A stretch of DNA of 36,466 bases from Amoeboaphelidium occidentale (taxonomy: Eukaryota; Aphelidiomycota; Aphelidea): contig JALGPX010000034.1 in the NCBI GenBank assembly GCA_023515795.1, forward strand, positions 1 through 36,466, written 5' to 3'. Below, one piece after another: positions 7,703 to 16,462 of the stretch. Positions within the stretch are counted from its first letter, which is position 1, and the number at the start of each line of letters is the position of its first letter. The position numbers and the translations under genes were made by a program. Under the pieces are notes generated by a model, which saw only the letters and a list, made by a program, of their open reading frames with translations, searched no databases and was not told the origin of the DNA.

Positions 7703-8941
7703 ATGACTCCAGAACCTTCAAACGAAGCCACTTTTGTAGAGCCTGCACCAAAGGTTAAACGGAAACTCGTACCTCAAGTTCCTTTGAGCGTTGACACGTC
7801 CTCTGCTACTTCAGATAAGAAGAATCAGATAAACAAGGAAAATAATGCAGCTTCAATATTCAGCGGAATTCAAGTTAGCGCGTCTATTTCTCCGACATTG
7901 CGATTGCCTTCGCCAGTTACGCCGGGTATGAATCTGGGCATCATGTTGGACTCGCCGTTTGTCAAGAAGAGTTTCTCTTCACCTGCTCCTGCAATTTATG
8001 ATCCTCAGCAACCGGTCTTGAACTCTGCAATTGAAACACCTTTTGATAATGGTAAAAGTTTCTATTCTGGTGCTGGCAAATCTGTTGGTGAAGAATATTC
8101 GCATGCGCCACATCAAAAAACAACAACCAATTCGACAAGACTTCCCGTGCTTCAGAGTAAACAAGAAAATCAAACACGAAATAATCGGTTACCTCCTGCT
8201 TCTTCTCAGCAATTGGTCAGTCCTATGACGGAGTTTATTGGAAGCCTTTCTACATCAAATCCTGGTTACGATGCCACTTACCCGGATAATTCAAATCCCG
8301 TTGTGAATCAGACTCAAATGGTTCCACTATCTTCAAATAATTATCAGCAATTCCAGATGAATACCTCAACATCGGAACCTTCATCTCTGACAGATTCAAT
8401 TGATGAACAGCAAAATAATCGGACTGAAAGTGTGATGGATTGGGGCACGGTGGTTGCACCTTCAGGTTTGTATAATTATCAGCCTTATCATCAAAATCCT
8501 CCAGAGCCGCTTCAAATGTACTATCCACAGCATCCTAATCAACAGCTGAATCAAGAAGTACTACAAGGTGTTGTTCCGGAACAGATTCAAACAAAGAAGT
8601 CAACAAAAGCATCATCCTCAACTTCTCAAGATCTAAACAGTGATTCTCAACAACAGCAACTTGATCGACCGCATATCTGTCCTTACTTTGATATTTGTGG
8701 ACAGCAGTTCTCAAGAAAACATGATTTGGTTCGACATGTTCGTATTCACACTGATGATAAACCATACAAGTGTGCTCGGTGTCATAAATCATTCACAAGA
8801 TTAGATGCTTTAAAGCGACACGAACAAGTCAGCGAAAAATACGGCGGAAGATGCAGAGTATCGAGAGGCCGTGTTCCCAAACGTGTTGCTGAACAATCTC
8901 AAAGAGAACGAGGTTGTCACGAAGATGATGAATTTTACTAA
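7703..8941 (+). CDS. C2H2 zinc-finger transcription factor, Swi5/Ace2-like
   Basis: 412 aa, intron-free. Residues 1-320 are low-complexity (Q, N, S, P) and resemble activation/disordered regions. There are several S-P sites near the N-terminus, including SPTLRLPSPVTPG. Two adjacent fingers lie at about 325-385. The first has an unusual C-x5-C spacing, then C-x12-H-x3-H, with FSRKHDLVRH. The second is C-x2-C-x12-H with FTRLDALKRH, where the last ligand is not a regular His; a Cys follows ten residues later after KYGGR. The sequence HDLxRH...C..C..xFxRxDALxxH...GG is the arrangement of fingers 2 and 3 in yeast Swi5/Ace2 (family knowledge). A basic tail (RVSRGRVPKR) follows. Predicted sequence-specific nuclear regulator; targets unknown. 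Confidence 0.8.
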   Translation: MTPEPSNEATFVEPAPKVKRKLVPQVPLSVDTSSATSDKKNQINKENNAASIFSGIQVSASISPTLRLPSPVTPGMNLGIMLDSPFVKKSFSSPAPAIYDPQQPVLNSAIETPFDNGKSFYSGAGKSVGEEYSHAPHQKTTTNSTRLPVLQSKQENQTRNNRLPPASSQQLVSPMTEFIGSLSTSNPGYDATYPDNSNPVVNQTQMVPLSSNNYQQFQMNTSTSEPSSLTDSIDEQQNNRTESVMDWGTVVAPSGLYNYQPYHQNPPEPLQMYYPQHPNQQLNQEVLQGVVPEQIQTKKSTKASSSTSQDLNSDSQQQQLDRPHICPYFDICGQQFSRKHDLVRHVRIHTDDKPYKCARCHKSFTRLDALKRHEQVSEKYGGRCRVSRGRVPKRVAEQSQRERGCHEDDEFY

Positions 8942-8952
8942 ACTTTGCCTCC

Positions 8953-8958
8953 AATAAA
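8953..8958 (+). terminator. Poly(A) signal AATAAA
   Basis: AATAAA 12 nt after the stop of the C2H2 gene and 18 nt before the stop codon of the convergent carrier gene, so the two 3' ends must overlap or nearly touch. Confidence 0.45.
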
Positions 8959-8976
8959 TGAAACAGATATTTTTGT

Positions 8977-10079
8977 TTATTGCTTTGAGGCATACTTCTC
9001 CTTTTGCCATTTAGCGACTTTTGCTTTCAAAGCATCACCACCAGCAACCATACAAACAGTTTGCCATGCTCCAAGACCAACGCGAGGAATGACACCTCTA
9101 TAAAATCCTTTGATTCCGTTCCGTGAGTAAATCCATTTTGTTGCAGACCATATCGTCATCTTTTCTGGCTTTCCTGCCTCTTTGACTTGACTCTGCATTT
9201 CAACACGGATGACTTCAATAGGCTGATTCCAACAGCTCAAACCACCACCCAAAGTAGAAGCAAGGATCTAATAGTTAGAAGAAATAGATTAGAAGGCATA
9301 CCTTTTGAAGTGGAGAAAGAGGCACAGAACGATCTCCTGGCTTATCTCCTCTAAATGTTCGAATGCTATCTTCTGCCATTCTGCTCAGACCTAAACGACT
9401 TCCCCAACTAGGATATCATAAGAACATGAAACAGATTGAAAAAATACTTTGTCATTTGACGCAAAGCAACTGCATTGACTCCCTTATTAATTCCCCTGAT
9501 ACCTTCCTTCTTGTAAATATCTCTAGCAATAGACCAAGTTGAAACATTAGCAGAACTGTCACCAGCAACCTTGTGTCTTGTAATTTCGACAGTTTTCATA
9601 AATGTACAGAAACCCATAGTCGTGTACGCCTGTGCAACACCTCCACCCATACCAGCAAATATTCCGGCAGCAGAAGGATGAACATTGAATTGACTATTAA
9701 AAATATGCTCCAATTCCGATGATGTGAACAGTAAAACGGCACCTTTACTTGCAGCTTCGATCCATGCCCTCAAAAGATAAACTTTGTATAGTCGATTTCA
9801 AACCTACCATGGAATCAATCCCTGATAGTAACCAGCAAGTCCACCTCTTTGATAAGTCTTCTTAATAGCGATCATTAAACCATCTTTTCTGTTGGCAGCC
9901 ATGTGCTTAAGACATAAGCAAGATCACACTCAAAAGGAAGTTACTGTTTTCAGGACCTCAAAAGGCTGTCCCAGAGTTGATATTTCAAATATATTCAACG
10001 CAGCTCCAATTCCCAAGTTCGCAAATGAAACGGGTTTCTTTTTTCCTTTTTCCGCTGGTTCAAGAGAAGCTGGTGCCAT
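8977..10079 (-). CDS. YHM2: Mitochondrial citrate/oxoglutarate carrier Yhm2
   Basis: Five exons on the minus strand: 10079-9945, 9905-9808, 9768-9448, 9407-9302, 9267-8977. Introns are 39, 39, 40 and 34 nt. The product is 316 aa; yeast Yhm2 is 314. The SLC25 carrier exchanges citrate for oxoglutarate across the inner mitochondrial membrane (known). Seen: three-fold carrier repeats with the helix signatures GQPFEVLKT and [12 protein letters not shown] (Px[DE]xx[KR]). The Yhm2-specific middle repeat has [16 protein letters not shown] instead of the canonical proline motif. [25 protein letters not shown] is continuous only after removing the third intron. The first exon starts [19 protein letters not shown], equivalent to the yeast N-terminus. 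The stop is 35 bp from the stop of the convergent C2H2 gene. Confidence 0.95.
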
Positions 10080-10193
10080 TGTATCTGTCTGTGGAAACAA
10101 GCTTGGCAACCGGAGATCAAGTTTGCATCGATAAAGTTACGAACTGAACCAGTTTCACTTTCTTCGAGTAAGATAAAACAATTTTGAAGATAT

Positions 10194-10198
10194 CCAAT
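10194..10198 (+). promoter_or_regulatory. CCAAT box in divergent promoter
   Basis: CCAAT lies 55 nt before the ATG of the gene at 10253. It sits within the 173-bp divergent spacer shared with the Yhm2 gene. Candidate HAP/NF-Y site; in fungi the HAP complex controls respiratory genes (known), which would suit two mitochondrial genes. Confidence 0.35.
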
Positions 10199-10252
10199 AG
10201 TTTAGAATGATATCCTGCGCTTGAAATACTTTATATTAACTCGGTGATCAGA

Positions 10253-11560
10253 ATGGCTCAGGTTAAACTCAGAGAATTGGTGCAATTTTCTAAATCGAAA
10301 TTCCAGTTGGACTCTTCAATGGGAAAAGCTGGTAAAGGCGAAAACAAAGTGCCCTCCCGTCCTTTACGTGTATTTATGGTTCCGATTGCTTTTCAGAGGA
10401 TTCCCAAATCTGATCGGTTAGCTTGCCATTACGTTCTGTATTCACCGGCACTCCCGACACCTTCTTTGACTCCCGTCAGACACACAATTTCAGAGGTTTT
10501 AAACGTATGGAGAATGGGTTTATATGTGGTTGGTCGCGGTTATCGTTACGTATGGGATAAAGTAATGATGCCCAACATTTACAAACACGGCAACATGCAC
10601 AGCGCTAATCCTTTGGAGAAATTAAGGAAGAGAATTTATGATTTAAGTGATAATCTTGTATATAGTTGGATGAGCAGTCCAGAGGAGGATTTGCTACGTC
10701 TCATGAACACACATGCTCAATTTATACACTTTCACCGACGCATGCACGTTCCTATTAGAAAGATTGAAATGGTTTATCCTGCTGTAACGACTCAGGCTGC
10801 TAAAGAGCATTTGGTATTTGATCAAACTGCAGCATACATTCCACCATTCCAGTTGGACACTGGCAAACTCGATAAAATTGAACAGAAGTCTTCTGATATG
10901 AAACAACAAGTAACGTTTGCACTTGAGCATTTGAGTGAAACTGTGCCGCATTTCAAGAAACAGCAAAAGAAAAGTCAATATGCTTTCTTAGCAACGCTGC
11001 CATTCTATGGATTCTTCTCGCTTGCACTTCCTGATATTTCTAATGTGGTGGCTGGATATTTTGGAGTAGAAAAGACTACTTTAGATTTAAAATGGCTGGG
11101 TGATTTTATCGGACTTCCGTTGGCATACAACATCATCCGATGGTTTTCATACTCAAGATGTGTTAAATCGGCAAATTTGATCAAAAGCGTGTCTGAAAGT
11201 GGATTTAAACTCAAAGAAACCATTGAGCCGGAAATTGAACGGTTAGAAGGACTTTTGGAGGCAGAAACTAACGAAAAACGACAGACTGCGTTAAAAGTAC
11301 AAATCGCTCATTTGAAACAAAATCTTAAAGAGTCTGGAATTCATTATGTTCCCGTTGAAGGAAATTATGCAGTCTTTAGCAAAAAGGTTTGGAAACCGAA
11401 ATGCTTCAGCATGAAGATGGAAAGCGGTCTTGAATTCGTTGATGATAAATCTTTGAGTCAATTCGCAAGGACTAATGCGATAAAGTTTCCAGCCTTGCAT
11501 GTGTACACTAGAAAAGCACAAGAGAAACTGCGTATGCGTCTTCGTATGCTCTCAAGATGA
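10253..11560 (+). CDS. Membrane protein, possibly mitochondrial K+/H+ exchange-related (KHE1-like)
   Basis: 435 aa from the ATG at 10253; the frame is open to a GTG 9 nt upstream. The N-terminal third contains RPLRVFMVPIAF, which resembles the start of the Mit_KHE1 family (R-x-hydrophobic-x-P). A hydrophobic stretch at about 243-272 is followed by PLAYNIIRWFSYSRCVKSA at about 285-305, like the paired membrane segments and basic RxWxxxxA motif near the end of that family. KHE1 proteins (yeast YDL183C/Mrs7-type) support K+/H+ exchange at the inner mitochondrial membrane (known). Residues about 315-365 form a coiled coil, and the C-terminus is basic. The protein is longer than typical family members, so the assignment is tentative. 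Confidence 0.55.
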   Translation: MAQVKLRELVQFSKSKFQLDSSMGKAGKGENKVPSRPLRVFMVPIAFQRIPKSDRLACHYVLYSPALPTPSLTPVRHTISEVLNVWRMGLYVVGRGYRYVWDKVMMPNIYKHGNMHSANPLEKLRKRIYDLSDNLVYSWMSSPEEDLLRLMNTHAQFIHFHRRMHVPIRKIEMVYPAVTTQAAKEHLVFDQTAAYIPPFQLDTGKLDKIEQKSSDMKQQVTFALEHLSETVPHFKKQQKKSQYAFLATLPFYGFFSLALPDISNVVAGYFGVEKTTLDLKWLGDFIGLPLAYNIIRWFSYSRCVKSANLIKSVSESGFKLKETIEPEIERLEGLLEAETNEKRQTALKVQIAHLKQNLKESGIHYVPVEGNYAVFSKKVWKPKCFSMKMESGLEFVDDKSLSQFARTNAIKFPALHVYTRKAQEKLRMRLRMLSR

Positions 11561-11607
11561 AGCATCATTGCAGAGGTTTTCTGATTTTCATTGATCAAAC
11601 ATCAGAC

Positions 11608-12269
11608 ATGAACAAGAATCTGTCCAGCAAAGTCCTCAACATGAAAGTAACGCATATACTGAAAATATCTGTAATAAATAATACCATTTTAGTTTATGCA
11701 TCGCGCCAAGGAGGCAGAGCATCGAAGTAAATTGGAACAAGAACAGAAAAGCGCGATAAGCAAAGTGCAATGGAAATTGGATGATACTTCAGAGGATTTA
11801 GCTGAAACGCCAAAAGCGATGGCAGTCATAAAAGGAATGCGGATATTGTATGAATCTCAAGAGGAGCCTCCGGAAGCATCAAAAGGCCGTGAATCCTTTC
11901 AGAACTTCAACAAGACTTTAGATGTATGTGATCACTACATTCAAGATGATATCTGACTTGTTATTTATGTAGTCGATGGATAAGGAATACGAGTTACCAT
12001 CCGATGGACAGCCAAAGTACACGAAAGAAGAGATCAAAGCTATGGAAGATCGATACTTAAAAAGCAACAGACTTCGAATAGCCGCAGAAGAAACAGAACG
12101 ACTGAGCCCTGACATGGAAATAGAAGACAGCGTTGAAGAACGGATACCAACGAGTTCTGGAAAATCGAAACGGAAAGCCAAAGGCGATGACGAAACCAGC
12201 ATAGAATCACCATCAGGAAACAATATAAGGAAGCAAAAGAAACAAAAGAACGCAGCAAAACGTGAATAG
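11608..12269 (+). CDS. MPHOSPH6: M-phase phosphoprotein 6 / Mpp6 nuclear exosome cofactor
   Basis: Three exons: 11608-11646, 11693-11923, 11973-12269 (introns 46 and 49 nt), giving 188 aa; human MPHOSPH6 is 160 aa. Mpp6 binds the nuclear RNA exosome and helps recruit Mtr4 for 5.8S rRNA maturation and RNA decay (known). Joining exons 1 and 2 restores LSSKVLNMKFMHRAKEAE, equivalent to the human LSKNLLRMKFMQRG motif that contacts Rrp40. Further matches are the LEQEQKSAISKVQWKLDD helix and GRESFQNFN, equivalent to GRMSFRGFN. The C-terminus is lysine-rich (RKQKKQKNAAKRE), fitting a nuclear RNA-binding protein. The first coding exon is only 39 nt. The stop is 11 bp from the stop of the convergent Coa6 gene. 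Confidence 0.9.
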
Positions 12270-12280
12270 ATATTTATAAA

Positions 12281-12665
12281 TTAACGCTGTTGAGTAGGAA
12301 GTGGCTGATATCCCTTCGCTTCTAAAGCCTTTTTGACTGCTTCACGCTCACGAAGCTTCTCGAAGTGTGAGACCTTTGCAAAGTTAATATGCCCAAAAAT
12401 GCCCAAAATTTACCCAACTGCCTAGGCACGATGATTCGAAAGCCACTCGTAATGGTTTGCATTCTGCTGGTAATTGCGCATTCTTATCAACTTCTGGTTC
12501 AAGTGGTGGTAATTTAGGATCTCGTGCAGCAAAAGGATTCGTCGATGACTTCATAAGAGCATCAACTGATGGTTGCCGTGATGATATAATTCCATGCTTA
12601 TCAAGGCAAGCAAAGTAAGTATCGCGCGCAAAGTAACATTTATCTCTTGAAGTCTTATCGGTCAT
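12281..12665 (-). CDS. COA6: Cytochrome c oxidase assembly factor 6 (Coa6)
   Basis: Two exons on the minus strand: 12665-12414 and 12373-12281, with a 40-nt intron; 114 aa. Coa6 is an intermembrane-space protein that helps copper delivery to Cox2 of complex IV (known). The Coa6 cysteine pattern is present: CYFARDTYFAC (C-x9-C) and CKPLRVAFESSC (C-x10-C). A Trp then follows directly, and exon 2 gives VSHFEKLRERE, matching the family WxKxF segment. The first ATG is at 12665; longer frames start only at TTG. The linker between the cysteine pairs is 48 residues (rich in S, P, D), against about 11 in the human protein, so this copy has a large insertion. Divergent 155 bp from the next gene. Confidence 0.9.
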
Positions 12666-12820
12666 GATTATCAAGATATTGTGCTTTTCACGCAAGCAGA
12701 TCTTTTAAATTTAATTAAATGTTAGCTGAAGTTCGCATTAGATTTGGTCATGTTGCGATACTTCTTGCGATCCCACGCAAACTGTTTCTCTAGCAACGTA
12801 TCGAAACTGCTCTGAGACAA

Positions 12821-13625
12821 ATGGCAAAAGTTACACCAGACACATTCGAGAAGCAGCTTACACAAACCCTGAGAATGAAGGGTGTCAAGAAGATGTCTGA
12901 TCTTGTCACTCACTACAAATCCATTTCGGAAGCTGTTAATGAGACATCGGCAAAAGGATATGGTGAGATTGGGCAAAAGAACTATCAGCATGCAAAGAAT
13001 TTAACACTCAGATTCAAAAAGAGAGAAAAGGAATACGATGAACTGAAGAAGTTATGGAATGAGTATGAAGAACATGTTGGTACAGCAGCTGGTGCTCAAG
13101 CTACAAGCCCAAATGGATCTGGGACAACCCAATCTGATGCTGATACTCATGATCATCCAATTAATATGGAAGTATCAATGTCAACATTGGCTTTGGATAA
13201 AGAAGAACTTCCAACTGAGATTGTTAGTGACAAGGATCTAGCTGTTGTGTTAATGGCAATGATCCAGGAACAGTTTTACAATCCAGACTCTGGCCTATGG
13301 CCAAAATATGATAAATCCTTCAAGAAGGAGGATTACACTAAGCATGGACAACCAGGATGGGAGACTGATCGTGTTGACGGTCCAGCCAGAGAAATGATCA
13401 ATAGGAAGAAGAATGAAGAAATACACAAATTGATGACTTCTAAATTCGTTCACGATGTAACCATTTCATTGATTTCTGGTTTATTTGTAGGCTATTGATC
13501 ATATTTACGACATTGTTCACGTTTTGGTTTATGGGCTCAAGAAGAAGGATGTTAAGCACGGCGTTAAAAACCATATCCGTTACCACATGTTCAACTTGAT
13601 CTACGGAGATCTCAAGAAGGCGTAA
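12821..13625 (+). CDS. Hypothetical protein, two exons, no known domain
   Basis: Exons 12821-13456 and 13491-13625 with a 34-nt intron (GTAACC...TTGTAG); 256 aa. The ORF would end within the intron; splicing extends it by 44 residues to a TAA 15 bp from the convergent CHCHD5 gene. The N-terminal half is helical and charged, with possible coiled coil at about 60-88 (RFKKREKEYDELKKLW). A serine/threonine/glycine-rich linker (about 88-115) follows. The C-terminal half contains the hydrophobic-amphipathic helices DLAVVLMAMIQEQFY and, in exon 2, IDHIYDIVHVLVYGL and HIRYHMFNLIYGDLKK. I do not recognise the family. The protein is well-formed and spliced, with codon use like its neighbours, so it is very likely a real gene. 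Confidence 0.7.
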
Positions 13626-13640
13626 TAGAGTTTTTCCTTT

Positions 13641-13937
13641 TTATTTACGAGAGTAGGAAGCATTGGTACAATCATATAAATCCTTTAGCCTTGAAGCACA
13701 CAGATTAGGATCATGTTCATTCTGTTTAATACAATTCTCGAAATTGGATATCTGAACTTTGCATCGTTCTTTAGCTTCTCTTATAGCAGGCGCATGTCTT
13801 TCTGAGCATTCGGCTAACGCGTTCTTGTATTTAACGCAAGATGTGTTCCATGAATCTGGGTGATACTCAACACATTCTGCCATCATTTGCAGCTGTTGAC
13901 CACAATTCAATCGTATCTGTTCCAATTCGTCTTCCAT
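13641..13937 (-). CDS. CHCHD5: Twin CHCH-domain intermembrane-space protein (CHCHD5/Mix14-like)
   Basis: 98 aa, intron-free, start ATG 13937. It has four C-x9-C motifs in two CHCH units: CGQQLQMMAEC, CVKYKNALAEC, CKVQISNFENC and CASRLKDLYDC. Two consecutive CHCH domains are the CHCHD5/Mix14 arrangement; human CHCHD5 also has PxSW between the first two motifs, as here (PDSW). These proteins are imported by the Mia40 relay and folded by disulfides in the intermembrane space (known); their exact job is unclear. The gene shares a 107-bp divergent spacer with Cox4, another mitochondrial gene, so the two may be co-regulated (inference). Confidence 0.88.
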   Translation of the reverse strand: MEDELEQIRLNCGQQLQMMAECVEYHPDSWNTSCVKYKNALAECSERHAPAIREAKERCKVQISNFENCIKQNEHDPNLCASRLKDLYDCTNASYSRK

Positions 13938-14044
13938 TTAATAATATCAATGATATCAAAGACGCTACAACAATTTTCGACTGGAGCGACGATCAGTGTT
14001 CTCTCAACTGGAAAATTTGATTTCTTCACAACCACTGGAAGAGA

Positions 14045-14762
14045 ATGCTTAGACAAGCGCTAACAAAACGCCCACAGCTTTTCGCAACCATCAGACCTCA
14101 ACAACTGACTCAGGTCCAACAGAGGGCATCTTACTGGAATTACTTTAACCATGGCAACTTGGGAATGGCTGGTAAACATTTTCCTAGCGACAAGGAGAAT
14201 TGAATGGAATTAACTATTTTGTATAGTTCTTAGAAAGAAGGATATTGAGGAAGTCCATCACACGGACCCAGTAAGTCTTTTTATTATTTCCAGAAGAAGG
14301 AAACAGAAACTGACTTTTATCTGTAAAGGGTCATGACCCTGATGCTTTTAATAACGACACTTTCTACGGCAAGGGTATCCAAGGCGACAGAGTTCCAGAC
14401 AATAAGGCAATTGCTACCGGAAAAGAACGTTACGAATATGAAATGATGTTGCAAGGAAAGGATCCTTATTTTGGGTTAATGGACCCATTGGATATCAAAG
14501 AGAAGGGCACCAAGGCAAAGCCAATTGAAGTTTTGTCTGGTGATCCTGACCGTATTGTTGGCTGTTCAGGTTAGCTTTAAAGTATCTCCTAATTGCGTCT
14601 TATATCGTTTTAGGTCACGATGGTGAACATCACGCTTTGACTTGGTTGTTCATCACTGCTGATGGTCACAAGTATTGGGATTACGGACACAATCGTTGCC
14701 CTGAATGTGGAAACACGTTCAAATTGAAGCAGGTTGATTTGCCTCATCCAACTGTGTTGTAA
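14045..14762 (+). CDS. COX4: Cytochrome c oxidase subunit Cox4 (mammalian COX5B)
   Basis: Four exons: 14045-14171, 14227-14270, 14329-14569, 14614-14762 (introns 55, 58 and 44 nt), giving 186 aa. This is the zinc-binding nuclear subunit of complex IV in the mitochondrial matrix (known). The N-terminus MLRQALTKRPQLF is an arginine-rich targeting peptide. Seen: GKDPYFGLMDPLD, IVGCSG across the third splice, HALTWLF, and the zinc site formed by the GCSG cysteine region with NRCPECGNTFKL. Exon 2 is only 44 nt. The second intron contains an internal TTTCCAG that would leave a 23-nt intron; the site at 14328 is preferred because it has CTGAC upstream and restores GHDPDAF. Convergent with the coiled-coil gene, 79 bp apart. 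Confidence 0.93.
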
Positions 14763-14841
14763 GAAGATACCTTGGCATGTTGGTAACGCAAATAATAAAG
14801 AACTGAAATGCTTAAACAAAATCGATTTACTCTAAACTGGT

Positions 14842-16221
14842 TCATTTAGCTGGAATGTTCTGTTTCTTTTGAATATTCTTGTTAGTATCAGCAGTCTGAG
14901 ACTTTCCAAATTGATTTGAACTTATGGAAGCTTGTGATGTTTCAGCCAGAGCTTTCATTATAAGAGTTTTCATCTGCTGAACCAACTTTTGATCTTTGAT
15001 TAACTTGCTAATTGCCATAACTGTGTGTCCAGCCGTCTGATTACCAGCATTAAACTCAGCGATCTGTGCTGCAAAATTATCGAAATCATGTGGTGACAAG
15101 ATAGATCTTATTTGTTTGTACAGAGTTGGTGCATCAATAGAAGTATCAGCAAAATTGTTTCCTTTGGTGCTAGTGAAAGATTTCTGATGGTTTCCTTGAG
15201 TTTGCTGTTGCTGTGGCTTCCGTGAAGGAGTTTTATGCTCATCGATAGACTAAGAGAGTTATTGAGCGGAATGTAGACGTAAAATGTTACCTTTGTCAAA
15301 TCGATATTCTCAATGTTGTCTGCACGAAACGGTGTTAAATGAAGAGTTTCTAAAGCATCTGTCAGTCTAGAAGTGTTCATAAATTTATCATCAAAATCTT
15401 GTGGAAATGATTGCTGTTGCAGTTGTTGCTTCGCGCCATGCTGACTATTGCCAAGTGCAATATTGGTAGTTCTCATAAACTCATCAGTGTTAAAAGAAGC
15501 AGGATCCATCATTGATAATTCTCCCAAATTCTGGATCGCACTTGCAGCATTAAATAGAGCTTCAGCATTTTCTGTACTGTGTAAGTTTAGTTGCTGTTTC
15601 AAAGGAGCCTGTTTCTGATTCTGTGTTGCACGATTGCCCTCAACAACAGCGATCAAGCTCGCATCAGCTTCTGGAATTTGGACCACGGAAGGAGAATACT
15701 CAACCATATTAACGATTTGCTTTCTGAAAGTATCCAACTGGATCGCATTCTTTCTCAGTTGATTATACTTGTCAACCAGAGAGTTCTTTGAAGCAACCAA
15801 GACTCGCTTTTCCTTGTGCAGATCGCCAACAATCTTTTCTAAATCTTCAACTTTCCGTTTCAACTGTTGAGTTTCATCTTCCATTTGAGCCATTTGTTGT
15901 CTCTGATGCGAAGCGACTTGTTTCCAGTGAGCGACTTCGTTCTGAGCCAATTGACCTTTTCTGTCGAAAGCTTCAGTTAAAAGCTCCATAGCTTTCCTTA
16001 ACTAAACCGTAAGAACACAAGTGAGCAAACAATACCTGAATATCTGGATCAATTCCATCGCTAGGCAGCCCTTTGTTTTGGCTAGCTGATTTTCGTATCG
16101 CCTGGGCTGTCATGTTGTTTCGATGCAGTTTGTTGATGTTTCGTTCCCTTGAAACAATGCGATTTGAGTTGTCCACGATGCAGACAGTTGAAGGATTTTT
16201 ATGATGAGCTTTAATAGACAT
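14842..16221 (-). CDS. Coiled-coil protein of the At4g15545-type family
   Basis: Three exons on the minus strand: 16221-16036, 16001-15291, 15249-14842 (introns 34 and 41 nt); 434 aa. After a basic N-terminus, residues about 65-155 form a coiled coil (MELLTEAFDRKGQLAQ onward). A Q/N/S-rich middle follows. The C-terminal domain, restored by the second splice, reads APTLYKQIRSILSPHDF then FDNFAAQIAEFNAGNQT. This matches the FFRQARSRLSYEQFSAFL and ELNAQKQTREET end of the plant At4g15545 family, annotated as uncharacterised or centrosomal-like (family knowledge, from memory). The function of that family is not known to me. Splicing is strongly supported because the conserved C-terminal domain is read only in the third exon. 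Confidence 0.7.
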
Positions 16222-16275
16222 TTAAAAGGAGCTTATGATGTTTTACGTTCCTTGTGACAGCATCAGGCTTTAACT

Positions 16276-16296
16276 GAAATCAACCGGAAATCAACC
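16276..16296 (+). promoter_or_regulatory. Direct repeat in divergent promoter
   Basis: GAAATCAACC occurs twice, at 16276-16285 and 16287-16296, with an 11-bp period (about one helical turn). It lies in the 241-bp spacer between the coiled-coil gene and Aip1. Candidate binding site for a factor that binds the same face twice; not a motif I can name. Confidence 0.35.
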
Positions 16297-16394
16297 ATAC
16301 TCCGTATCATACCATTCGCAGCCCCTGGATTGCCATCTCTGGAGTATCACCCTTCGAAATACCACATGAATTAAACTTCTTTTGTGGTTGAAAC

Positions 16395-16444
16395 GTGGCG
16401 CTGTAGATTTTACACAGATTGTTGCGTGGCAATTGTGGCGCTGT
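16395..16444 (+). promoter_or_regulatory. Repeated GTGGCGCTGT element upstream of Aip1
   Basis: GTGGCGCTGT occurs at 16395-16404 and again at 16435-16444, 40 bp apart. A partial copy GCGTGGC lies between them at 16424-16430. The second copy ends 19 nt before the Aip1 ATG. Exact 10-bp duplication in such a short spacer suggests a regulatory element, perhaps within the 5' UTR. Confidence 0.35.
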
Positions 16445-16462
16445 TTCCGCAAAACAACTTCA

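Noticed and set aside
14271-14293. Alternative 23-nt second intron in Cox4
   Set aside because: Below any plausible spliceosomal length; it would also leave 35 extra bases and break the frame into GHDPDAF.
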